Below are positions 1 through 8,035 of a DNA stretch of 47,042 nt, piece after piece. Each line of letters opens with the position of its first letter. Position 1 is the first letter of the stretch. A program made the position numbers and the translations under genes. The notes below the pieces were generated by a model. That model searched no databases. It had not been told where the DNA came from and saw only the letters and a list, made by a program, of their open reading frames with translations. Source of the stretch: Pseudomonadota bacterium (GTDB taxonomy: Bacteria > Bdellovibrionota > FAC87 > UBA2466); the NCBI GenBank assembly GCA_009927165.1, contig RFNO01000097.1:1-47042 (forward strand), given 5' to 3'.

Positions 1-32
1 GAGCTTTGAAAACTATAGACTCAGGCTCCTAA

Positions 33-554
33 ATGCCTGTGCTTAATTACTTTTTATCGATTACCCACTACGAAACGAGAAGAGCCCAACTTTCTGATAC
101 TTCCTGTGGAGGGACGCTAACGGAGATCCAAGCTTTTCAGACGATTCCGGTAAAACAGGATGATTTTTTTCAAATTAAAATTGATGGTACGGGATTAGAC
201 TTAAGCCCAGACACCGAAACAGTTGACGGAAACAAGAATCCTTCTCTTACTGCAAAAGCACTCGCCCTGTCTCAGTCCACGGGAGAATATTCGCTTCGGA
301 GTGGTTCTGCCTTAGAAGATGCCAAAGCTTTAGCTCTGCATGCATGTCAATCCAACGGCAATCAATGTCAGTTAGTACTATGGCTTGGACAAGACAAGCC
401 AGCTTGCATGGCAGTATTAAGTGGTACCGGCATTTTTCGAGCATGGGCGGCTTCCTATGAAGGGAAGGAAGCGGCAGTCAATCAAGCCATGAAGTCCTGC
501 CAGAATAACGGCCAGACTTGTTCCGTAGATTTTATTGTCTGTAATCATGGTTGA
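33..554 (+). CDS. DUF4189-domain protein
   Basis: The C-terminal half (about residues 75-172) has the DUF4189 pattern: two similar units, each with an alanine-rich helix followed by a cysteine-containing strand (the LHACQSNGNQCQLVLWLG and MKSCQNNGQTCSVDFIVC segments). This family is usually exported and cysteine-rich, and its function is unknown. The predicted N terminus has no signal peptide, and an in-frame stop lies directly before the ATG at 30-32. The start is therefore doubtful: the gene may start further in, or an upstream exported part may have been lost. It converges on the FliG-like gene across a short repeat. Confidence 0.6.
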   Translation: MPVLNYFLSITHYETRRAQLSDTSCGGTLTEIQAFQTIPVKQDDFFQIKIDGTGLDLSPDTETVDGNKNPSLTAKALALSQSTGEYSLRSGSALEDAKALALHACQSNGNQCQLVLWLGQDKPACMAVLSGTGIFRAWAASYEGKEAAVNQAMKSCQNNGQTCSVDFIVCNHG

Positions 555-590
555 AATGACCGCGCAATGACAGCCAAAAGTAAGGCCGTA

Positions 591-620
591 CCTTTCGGTA
601 CCTTTCGGTTGCCTTTCGGT
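591..620. repeat. Triple CCTTTCGGT short tandem repeat
   Basis: Three exact copies of CCTTTCGGT lie at 591-599, 601-609 and 612-620, with 10- and 11-bp spacing. A half-copy (CCGGT) follows just before the stop codon of the neighbouring gene. Each copy with its flanks can form a small ACC-TTTC-GGT stem-loop. It occupies the gap between two convergent genes. It could be a weak termination or processing structure, or a slippage-prone repeat; no T-tract follows it. Confidence 0.6.
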
Positions 621-626
621 TACCGG

Positions 627-1973
627 TTAGGCTACTTCTTTTCTTGAAGAAGCATTGCTTTCTCTTTTCAAGGCTTCGATAGATAAAGCGTGTAACTTTT
701 TAAACTCTGTGCTTTCTCGGGATGGGACGATTTCCCTTAAGTAGCCTTGCAGCTCCATTTTTCGATGTCTTGGCAAATTCGAACTTAAAACATCCAAAAC
801 TGCTTTAGGCCCTACCCAAGCATGAGCCAATTCTCGGAGTGACATCGAATCTAATAGGGACATTCTGCTATCGGGAGAAAGTTCACATAGCCATTGGAGA
901 GAAGGAATTCTGGCTTTCAGCTCGATAGAGAGGTCTTTGATTTTTAAAAGCTCTTCCTCTTCCTGAATATTTACAAAAGGAATCAGGGTTTCAGGCTGAA
1001 AATGCCGCTCTCGATCCGCGGGGAGTCTCATCAGATCAGGTGCTCCAGCTTTGAGGGCAGCTTCCTGTTCAACTCGCACCCTTTCGACAGCGGTAAAACG
1101 CAAAGCAATTCTTCGCATAGGGGATAGCCGGGATAATAGGCTCGGGTGCTTGCGAACCATTTCAGTTACTGTTTTGTTATCGAGATGGTTCACAGACATG
1201 GGATTGAGATAATACGGGTGTTTAAAATAATCTTTATTTAAACCTTCGATCGAGATCACATTTTCCAAATACTTGCTCAAAAACGCAGTCGAAGTAATTA
1301 CATATTTTTTTTGTGCTGACGGAACTTTTTGCCACAAAAAAGCAGCATAAGCATCCTCTTCACACCAATAGCAATCTGAGAGAATGGCTGCCCAACTATC
1401 TTCGGTGTATCCTTCCCAACTAGAAGCCACCGTTTGCGCGGGTTCTTTTTTCTCGGCTTGGCCCTCACTATTTTTGCTCTTAAAGAATAAAATAGCGCCT
1501 AAGAATGCTGAAAAAGAAACCAATCCCATCAGCGCCATCAGGAGATCACTAAATCCAGCAAAAATTTGTTTAAAACTCTCTAAGCCCTGGATGGTTACAG
1601 AAGCTGGCTCACTCTGAGAAAACTCTGTCTTTGTTGAGGCTAACGTCGAAGATAAATTTACAACAACGGGCGCCCGGAGTTCACGAGTCAACTTTCGAAT
1701 CATCGCTTTAGTACTACTGGGTAATTCTTTCAGTCGGCTCACTACGAGAACATTTACTTTTGAAAATTCGGGGAGGATAGCCAACTTCGCTTCCTGCTTT
1801 TTCTCTTCTAGCGTAACAAATACTTTGCCCTCAAGATCCACAGAATGAACGATGGGGGTGAGCCTTCGCTCCAGTAGCTCCTGAAGTTGCATTTTTTCTG
1901 ATATATCCATCACTGCCCAAGCAGAAATCTGCAGAGCAATCATCATCACGAAAATACTTAATCGATAAACCAT
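627..1973 (-). CDS. Membrane-anchored FliG-like protein
   Basis: The N terminus looks like a signal peptide or signal anchor, followed by about 100 exported-looking residues and one strong membrane span near residues 143-166. The remaining ~280 residues would lie in the cytoplasm. Their last ~100 residues resemble the FliG C-terminal domain: a LSPDSRMSLLDSMSLRELAHAW stretch aligns by eye with the FliG pattern of helices ending in 'D..LALALKG', followed by a helix pair ending near EALKRE. This suggests a motor- or secretion-ring-related protein, perhaps combining FliF-like membrane attachment with FliG-like helices. No flagellar genes are nearby. The family assignment is by eye only; an unrelated helical membrane protein is the alternative. 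Confidence 0.5.
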   Translation of the reverse strand: MVYRLSIFVMMIALQISAWAVMDISEKMQLQELLERRLTPIVHSVDLEGKVFVTLEEKKQEAKLAILPEFSKVNVLVVSRLKELPSSTKAMIRKLTRELRAPVVVNLSSTLASTKTEFSQSEPASVTIQGLESFKQIFAGFSDLLMALMGLVSFSAFLGAILFFKSKNSEGQAEKKEPAQTVASSWEGYTEDSWAAILSDCYWCEEDAYAAFLWQKVPSAQKKYVITSTAFLSKYLENVISIEGLNKDYFKHPYYLNPMSVNHLDNKTVTEMVRKHPSLLSRLSPMRRIALRFTAVERVRVEQEAALKAGAPDLMRLPADRERHFQPETLIPFVNIQEEEELLKIKDLSIELKARIPSLQWLCELSPDSRMSLLDSMSLRELAHAWVGPKAVLDVLSSNLPRHRKMELQGYLREIVPSRESTEFKKLHALSIEALKRESNASSRKEVA

Positions 1974-2036
1974 GTTAGCTTATCGGAAGCTCAGCAACAA
2001 AGTCGTTAACACGCAGTGCTAGTGGGCTTGAGGGGC

Positions 2037-4430
2037 CTATTCCTGAGGAAGTTGACGAAAACGGCCATTAGGTTCGACTTCCCAAAGTGTGGAATGGGTG
2101 ATTCGAGGTCGATCCCTATCATCCAATTCAGCTTCAGTAATTTGAATTTTATTAAAACTAAGCCGCGTAGCTCTCTTAACTCTGCGGGTGGTTTTGTCTG
2201 GCAAAGGAAAGTGTTCCACCACCTCAATACTGGTGAGTGATTCCGGATCAGTTCCTCCCAGCATTGCTTCCTCAAACTCATTGGCGAGGCCTTTTTGTTT
2301 AAAACGCTCTGTGGGCTTGGCAGTATTTACAACTCCCACCACTCGCTTTTTCGCCGTAAAAATAATTCCTGCGGGATCTGCGAAGTTCTGATGCCAATGA
2401 ACGGCCACTCCCCTATTCTCACTGAAGGACACCATACCCGTACTGTTGTAATCGTCAGTGAGACCGTTCTTGTGATCGACAATCTGTTGAGAAAGAAAAT
2501 CACCGTTCCTTAGAAGACCCAAGTTAAACTGCTGAAATACGGGTAAAGCACTCTCTGGTGCATCTTTAACCGATACCCCATTTCCAATATTGAAATTGCT
2601 AGGTTCTGCAAACAAGCGGATCAGTTCAACATCAGTGAGGTACTTGTTGCTAGGGACCCCTCGATAGACGGGCTCATCCGCATAATAATTTTTCAATTTT
2701 GTTTCAAATTCGGTTTGATTGGAAGATAACCTTCCAAAGGTTCTTTGAAACTGCGGGGAAGCAAGACGAATCGCCCCTGAATGATCACCATAGGTATGTT
2801 TTTCGAGCCAAGCAACATAACGCTTGATATCCTGAACTATATTACTATCCGGCGCTGTTTGCTCTTGTCTCCATAGGACAAACTCTTCAGCATGGAAATG
2901 TCGGTAATCACTGCCTAGAAGTTCTTTAATAAGCGATAAGTCCTCTGGGTTAAGAGATGCCCTAGATTTTTCTTTGAATTCCGGACTTTTTGAAAACTCT
3001 CGTACTGCTTCAGAAAATTTTGTGTGTTCTTCTCGATGATCCTGTATCCATTTTAAGAACCCTTTGGAATCTATGGAACCTGTTGGGTCCCCCAATAACT
3101 CTTGTACTCTCGCAAAAAGAGCCGGATTAACAACAGATTCAAATGGCTCCCCTTTACTCAATGCTTTCATCAGCGCCGCTTGATACTGCTGCGAGCGAAG
3201 CACACCCAAGCTCAACACTTTTTCCATCTCCTCTCGAGGGAGTCCCACGTCCTCTCCCCAATAGGTGTAGATGGGGGGCGGAAGAGCTCGAGACTCCAAT
3301 AACTTTTCGGTCAACAGACGTGCTAAACGACCATTTCCATCCAAAAAGGGATGAATGGAAATAAAATCTCTTTGAAAGTCAGCCACGGCTCCAATCACTT
3401 CGCTTCGCTCTGTTGCATTTGTGACACTTTCTTTGGCTTCTTCCCAAACTCGATTGGCAAGCTCTTTGAGAAATAGTCGGTACCCTTCTTGAATTTCCGG
3501 CACATCCTTTCGATCCAGCGCTTTTACTCCATATTTTTCTTCTAATTGTCTCAGTTTGAGCACGAGCCCATCAGAAAGTGGCTTTTTATTATCTATCGAC
3601 CGCCATTGTGAAAGGGGAGCATAATTCACATAACCGTGAGAGTTATTTCGCAAATATTTATTCGTGTCTTTCAGACTCAGAACTGTTCTCCCTGTTGCTG
3701 AAAAGCCTTGGGGCAAGTGTTTTCCATCTACTTCGAAACCTACACCTTCGCTTCGGATGACGCCCAATTCAGAATCCTTGAGTGCCTGGGAATTTCTAGC
3801 TGGCTGTCCATCTATTTGAAAAATTTTTCCACTGGATTCCCGGATGCTCTCTCGAGACATGAGCTTGCGATGAACATCTTGTATCTTCTCCAGATCAACT
3901 TGGTGCAACAACATCCCCTGCAACGCTTTTCTAGCTGCTAAATAACCATCGAAGGGACGCTCGCCATTTCGGCTGTAACGAGTGGGCCCCCCAGGAAACT
4001 CCTGCTTTTGTCGTCCCAAATAATGGTCCTCAAAATTAACAACAGGATCCTCGCTCAATTGGGCAAAAAACCAGTCTGAAAGTGAACGAAAAGTAGCAGG
4101 AGGCAATTTTTTTTCAGCCATTTTCAAGAGATCCTGGATTTTGGTCGGGGCACCGGCGTTTAGCGGTTGACTCATCAATGTCTGAAGGTCCTCAAGCTCT
4201 TGATGAGAAATACGTAACGGGGGCTCTGCCTCGATCACGGGTGGTTTCACGTAATCTTTTGACACCATGGAAGGAAATGAGCCGGACTTTTCCGGTGGAC
4301 TATCAACCCCGTGAGGCTTAAAAATTTTGAGAAAGGCTTTTACGCAAGGATCAGCTGGCTGATTTTCAAAATTCGCAGATAGCGGCAAGGCAAGACCACT
4401 GATCAAAAGAAAAATAATCCGGGGATTCAT
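2037..4430 (-). CDS. Exported Fic-domain protein with C-terminal ADP-ribosyltransferase-like domain
   Basis: A signal peptide (hydrophobic residues 4-19) precedes about 160 residues of linker. A Fic domain follows, with a flap-like segment around GVIRSEG and a complete catalytic motif HPFLDGNGR at residues 360-368. Fic enzymes usually transfer AMP to target hydroxyls. No clear SxxxE(G/N) inhibitory helix was recognised. The C-terminal ~220 residues carry the order of an R-S-E ADP-ribosyltransferase: R590 in VYRGVP, an S-F-S motif at 668-670 in place of STS, and an ExE at E718/E720 (NEFEEAML). The protein would thus join two nucleotide-dependent modifying activities in one exported chain of 797 residues. 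The next gene on this strand, upstream, encodes an exported HExxH protein. The Fic call is firm; the ART call rests on motif order and spacing. Confidence 0.82.
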   Translation of the reverse strand: MNPRIIFLLISGLALPLSANFENQPADPCVKAFLKIFKPHGVDSPPEKSGSFPSMVSKDYVKPPVIEAEPPLRISHQELEDLQTLMSQPLNAGAPTKIQDLLKMAEKKLPPATFRSLSDWFFAQLSEDPVVNFEDHYLGRQKQEFPGGPTRYSRNGERPFDGYLAARKALQGMLLHQVDLEKIQDVHRKLMSRESIRESSGKIFQIDGQPARNSQALKDSELGVIRSEGVGFEVDGKHLPQGFSATGRTVLSLKDTNKYLRNNSHGYVNYAPLSQWRSIDNKKPLSDGLVLKLRQLEEKYGVKALDRKDVPEIQEGYRLFLKELANRVWEEAKESVTNATERSEVIGAVADFQRDFISIHPFLDGNGRLARLLTEKLLESRALPPPIYTYWGEDVGLPREEMEKVLSLGVLRSQQYQAALMKALSKGEPFESVVNPALFARVQELLGDPTGSIDSKGFLKWIQDHREEHTKFSEAVREFSKSPEFKEKSRASLNPEDLSLIKELLGSDYRHFHAEEFVLWRQEQTAPDSNIVQDIKRYVAWLEKHTYGDHSGAIRLASPQFQRTFGRLSSNQTEFETKLKNYYADEPVYRGVPSNKYLTDVELIRLFAEPSNFNIGNGVSVKDAPESALPVFQQFNLGLLRNGDFLSQQIVDHKNGLTDDYNSTGMVSFSENRGVAVHWHQNFADPAGIIFTAKKRVVGVVNTAKPTERFKQKGLANEFEEAMLGGTDPESLTSIEVVEHFPLPDKTTRRVKRATRLSFNKIQITEAELDDRDRPRITHSTLWEVEPNGRFRQLPQE

Positions 4431-4474
4431 TACTAGCTATTTTATCAGTTTTTAGTGTTCTGGAGAAACGTCCT

Positions 4475-5308
4475 CTAATTGCGGACTTCCAGGGGCGGAG
4501 TACCTGCCTCAGTCAGTTTTTGAACCAGTTTCAGCCGATACTTAACAGAGAAATCTTTCAGCCATCCGAACGGACCTTTGCTGTCTAGCAAATAGGCTTG
4601 AAACTCGTTTTTCATCACAAATTCGTCATTTTGGTTATACCCTTGGCTCAACACTTGTTTGATTTTTTTTCTGTCATCTGGGGTTACCTCATGGTCCCAG
4701 AAAGTATCCACTGTCTTCTGAAATACCGGATTCAGGAAGTACTGAGCATGCATTAATTCGTGAGTAACCGTCTGGTACCAATCACTATCTAACGAATAAG
4801 AAATAATCACAAACTGGGAGTGAATCTGGCTGATCGGCGAGACAATCTTATCGAAAAACTCTTTTTCTTCAGGAATAGGACAAGCACCACCTGCCTGACA
4901 GGTTTGTTCCAGCTTTGCCCAAAACCCTATCAATTCCGAAGAAGGAATATCGTGACCCGAGGCTTGGGCGACAATGTCTAAGTAACTTTTTGAATCCGTC
5001 CCAATCACATTTCCCTTGTTCACACCCGTCGTTCCCTCAGAGAAAATGCTCGCTCGTGAAAGGGCCTTGTTCATCATGCTTTTCTTTGTAGCTGCACAAA
5101 AATAAGCTCCTGGAAGTTCGTTGACTTCAGCACACTCGATAAGCCCCGTTTTTTTTAAGTCCGATTGGGTCAATACCTTTTCGACAAGCTGATTATTCCA
5201 CTGGGGCATGCCCTCTCGAGTATTGATTCTTTCTTCGAGTACCACCATATCCGCTTGTGCCATCAATGAAACAGACAGAGTAAGCACTGAGATAAAAAAT
5301 GACTTCAT
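4475..5308 (-). CDS. Exported HExxH metalloprotease-like protein
   Basis: The chosen start gives a standard signal peptide (MKSFFISVLTLSVSLMAQA) and has an AAGGGG ribosome site. A reading frame continues 20 codons further upstream, but that extension looks untranslated. The motif HELMH at residues 183-187 is the zincin zinc-binding and catalytic signature (HExxH). A third zinc ligand is not certain: downstream acidic candidates include the NDEFVMKNEFQAY segment. Cysteines in the mature part fit a periplasmic or secreted location. No named peptidase family was recognised. It lies 44 bp upstream of the Fic-ART gene on the same strand and may be co-transcribed with it. Confidence 0.65.
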   Translation of the reverse strand: MKSFFISVLTLSVSLMAQADMVVLEERINTREGMPQWNNQLVEKVLTQSDLKKTGLIECAEVNELPGAYFCAATKKSMMNKALSRASIFSEGTTGVNKGNVIGTDSKSYLDIVAQASGHDIPSSELIGFWAKLEQTCQAGGACPIPEEKEFFDKIVSPISQIHSQFVIISYSLDSDWYQTVTHELMHAQYFLNPVFQKTVDTFWDHEVTPDDRKKIKQVLSQGYNQNDEFVMKNEFQAYLLDSKGPFGWLKDFSVKYRLKLVQKLTEAGTPPLEVRN

Positions 5309-5545
5309 CACTGAACCCCTTGGTAGGTCGGGAATATAACAGAATCCCTGATTGGTCCCTAGGCGCAATAATTGTCACTTTTATTTCGGGCCCACGCTTT
5401 GCTCTCCAAATAAGTTCAAAGGAGATGCCCACAACATCGGCTAAAAAAAGTTCGCTAAACCCTTGAAGTCTCTCAGTAAACATAAAGCTGAGTGTTTATC
5501 AGGCAACAAAGTGACCAGTCGATAATGGGCAACCCTAAAAAAGAT

Positions 5546-8035
5546 ATGAACCGAACCGATATCAAGCGAATTCTTTTAGTGATCAGCCTAATGGGTTTTA
5601 ATCTTCCTTCCGTGGCAGGACCTAGAACTCTGCCTCTCCCAGAAATTGAAACGGTCAAAAGCACCAAACCCAGTGTCGATGAAGCCATAAAAACCATTTA
5701 TACAGCCGCATCCCCTGAAAATCGGTCAGGGGAATTTCCTCGTTTAAAATTTGAAGAAGACCTCTCGGGAGTGGAAGTGGAGGCAATTCAACGCATCATA
5801 AACGACTCTTCCGTTCCCAATAAGGAAAAGCAAATTACCTTGGTCCGATATACTTTGGGGGATAATCGCATAACTCAGGCCCTGATTGATGCCAAGAACA
5901 AAGGCATTGCAGTAAAACTGATTACCGACTTGAACCCCGCCATGAAACTTGATTTTTCAAATAAGGAATCAGAATTCTCAGCTGCTTTTTCAAAGGCCAA
6001 ACTAAAGGACCCTGACAAAAACTCAGGAGCCAAAGTAATCGGGGATCTCCTCGAAGCAGGATTTGTCATAAAAAAAGATATTCTGTCTCAACCTCTGTAC
6101 TCGGGTGACCTAGAACGCATACCCATCATGCATGAGAAGGCCCTTCTATTAAAATCTGGTACTAAAAAGACCGTTTTTTTTGGTTCAGCCAACCTAGCGA
6201 GAAATCCTCGCTACAACCGTACTTACGAAGTGGAAGATGATGCCTTTTACGACCGTTACCAATCTCATGTGGATGCTTTGACTGAGATTTATCAAAAAGG
6301 GAAAGAAACAAAGGAAATAGCAGACCAGCCTCGAACGCTCATTCAATACCCAGACGGTTCCGAAATAGAGTTGGCTTTTACTGACGGTAAATACAATCCC
6401 AATGACCGGATCTCCGAAATTTTGGACGCCCAGAAGCTCAACCATATAACTCTCTCCCATTTTGTGATTACCCACCGCGGCTTTCTGCAGGCCCTGGGAA
6501 GATCGTTTAAGAAACACCCAGAAGCAAAGGGGTTTGCCATTGCTGATGATCGCTTTTCTTCGATCAGCAATGGTTGGGGCTTGGCTCCAACGCTAGCAGG
6601 AATCGATATCACGGACCCATTCAATCGCCGAGTCACGGGACTAGATCCGGCTACTTTTCGGCGCATTGAAAGCTATATTTATCAACGTCCCGCAGTGGAC
6701 CCCGAAACAAGAGAAGTGCGAAAAGAAACCAATGAAGAAGGTCCCCCTGTGGCGAGACACGTGTGGCACGACAAAACCACTCTTCTCGATTATGAGGATG
6801 CAAAAGGAAATTCAAAGAGCAGCATTTTCACTGGAAGCTTTAACTTAAGCAACAACACGGCGAACTCTGAGTTTCAAGCGCAAATTAATCTCCCAACAAG
6901 TTCTTGGGTAAGAAAAGCTATCGACCATAGTATTCGAAGCGTTGTAAAGAAAGAGCCGCAATGGGCCGTTCCCACTTTAGATGCTTCACTTCGGAATGCC
7001 ATGGGCATTGTTTTCGGGATGACCGACATCGAAGTCCCATTAGATAAAACTCACCAGCTCATGGACGCAATCGATAAGCGAGACTTTGACGGAATCAAAA
7101 AATCCCTAGCAGATATTTCTAATGGCGATACCAATCTTCATTGGACAGTTTCAGCAGATGTGAAACAGAAAAGGCTTGAGCAATTTGTTAACTTTCTGTC
7201 TTGGTACCAGAAAAACATTCCGCCGTCTCATGCAGAGCTAGAGCTTCGCATGAGAAGAATTGTAGGCATTGCCATGGTTATTGGCCAACCTGAGATGAAA
7301 GACCACATTAAGGCCAATATCATGAGTTCAGTGATTGAACGGCCTCAGCTCAGCATTGAGGAGCATCATCATCTTTTGGATGAAGCGTTTAAGCAACTTG
7401 GTATTTCAGACATAAACCCTTGGTCTGGGGTGACCTCTAAACTTATTTCTATAGAAGAAATTATTGCTCCAGATGTCCTCGAATCGTTAAGCAAGAAGCC
7501 TAATCTCACTCTAAGCGAGCTTATTCGTCAGAAAATTGCCGCGAATGACTTTTCGTGGAAAGGCCCAGCCTTCGATACCTTTCTGAAAACTATGAAGTCT
7601 GAAAAGGAGGCTGCAATAACCACCATTTTACACTCGGGCAATCCAACTGCTCACGACATCGTTGATTTTGTGGATCTGATTAGAAAAAGTGCCAAGGAAC
7701 TTGAGATTGATACAAGCGTTCAAAAACTGCCCATAGGCCACATATTCAGTACAGAAGATCCGGAAGCTTTTGAAAAGCGCTTATCAAAACTCTGGCAATC
7801 TCACGCCAAAAAAGGAATCGTCGACTCAGAAGTAATTTCTAAAGATCCAGTAGTCACTAAAGCAACTAAGAATATCAAATCAGAAAAATTAAAGGCCATG
7901 TCTGAATTAAAAATACGCTCCGTGGAAGCCAAAGAACAAAAACCCGAATCTGCTTCTCCCACACCGCCTCAGGACTCAGCGCCCAATCCGAGTAGCACGA
8001 GTTGCGTCAAACTAATGGGAGCCTTACCGGGGTGA
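5546..8035 (+). CDS. Exported phospholipase D-like (double HxK) protein
   Basis: Counting from the ATG at 5546, a signal peptide ends near SVAG at about residue 25. Two PLD half-sites follow: HEK at 196-198 with a downstream GSANL, and HDK at 408-410 followed by LLD and GSFNL. The first half-site has K where the usual Asp of HxKx4D stands; the second is canonical. The family includes phospholipases, endonucleases and transphosphatidylases, so the substrate cannot be read from the motifs. About 370 residues after the second site are mostly helical and unrecognised, ending in a Pro/Ser-rich tail. The frame is open from a GTG at 5492 and an ATG at 5525, but the ATG at 5546 places the signal peptide at the N terminus. 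Its 3' end overlaps the convergent gene by 12 bp. Confidence 0.78.
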   Translation: MNRTDIKRILLVISLMGFNLPSVAGPRTLPLPEIETVKSTKPSVDEAIKTIYTAASPENRSGEFPRLKFEEDLSGVEVEAIQRIINDSSVPNKEKQITLVRYTLGDNRITQALIDAKNKGIAVKLITDLNPAMKLDFSNKESEFSAAFSKAKLKDPDKNSGAKVIGDLLEAGFVIKKDILSQPLYSGDLERIPIMHEKALLLKSGTKKTVFFGSANLARNPRYNRTYEVEDDAFYDRYQSHVDALTEIYQKGKETKEIADQPRTLIQYPDGSEIELAFTDGKYNPNDRISEILDAQKLNHITLSHFVITHRGFLQALGRSFKKHPEAKGFAIADDRFSSISNGWGLAPTLAGIDITDPFNRRVTGLDPATFRRIESYIYQRPAVDPETREVRKETNEEGPPVARHVWHDKTTLLDYEDAKGNSKSSIFTGSFNLSNNTANSEFQAQINLPTSSWVRKAIDHSIRSVVKKEPQWAVPTLDASLRNAMGIVFGMTDIEVPLDKTHQLMDAIDKRDFDGIKKSLADISNGDTNLHWTVSADVKQKRLEQFVNFLSWYQKNIPPSHAELELRMRRIVGIAMVIGQPEMKDHIKANIMSSVIERPQLSIEEHHHLLDEAFKQLGISDINPWSGVTSKLISIEEIIAPDVLESLSKKPNLTLSELIRQKIAANDFSWKGPAFDTFLKTMKSEKEAAITTILHSGNPTAHDIVDFVDLIRKSAKELEIDTSVQKLPIGHIFSTEDPEAFEKRLSKLWQSHAKKGIVDSEVISKDPVVTKATKNIKSEKLKAMSELKIRSVEAKEQKPESASPTPPQDSAPNPSSTSCVKLMGALPG

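Noticed and set aside
2006-2281. A separate small gene on the minus strand inside the end of the Fic-ART gene
   Set aside because: It lies in another frame of a clearly coding region and has no ribosome site or recognisable sequence.
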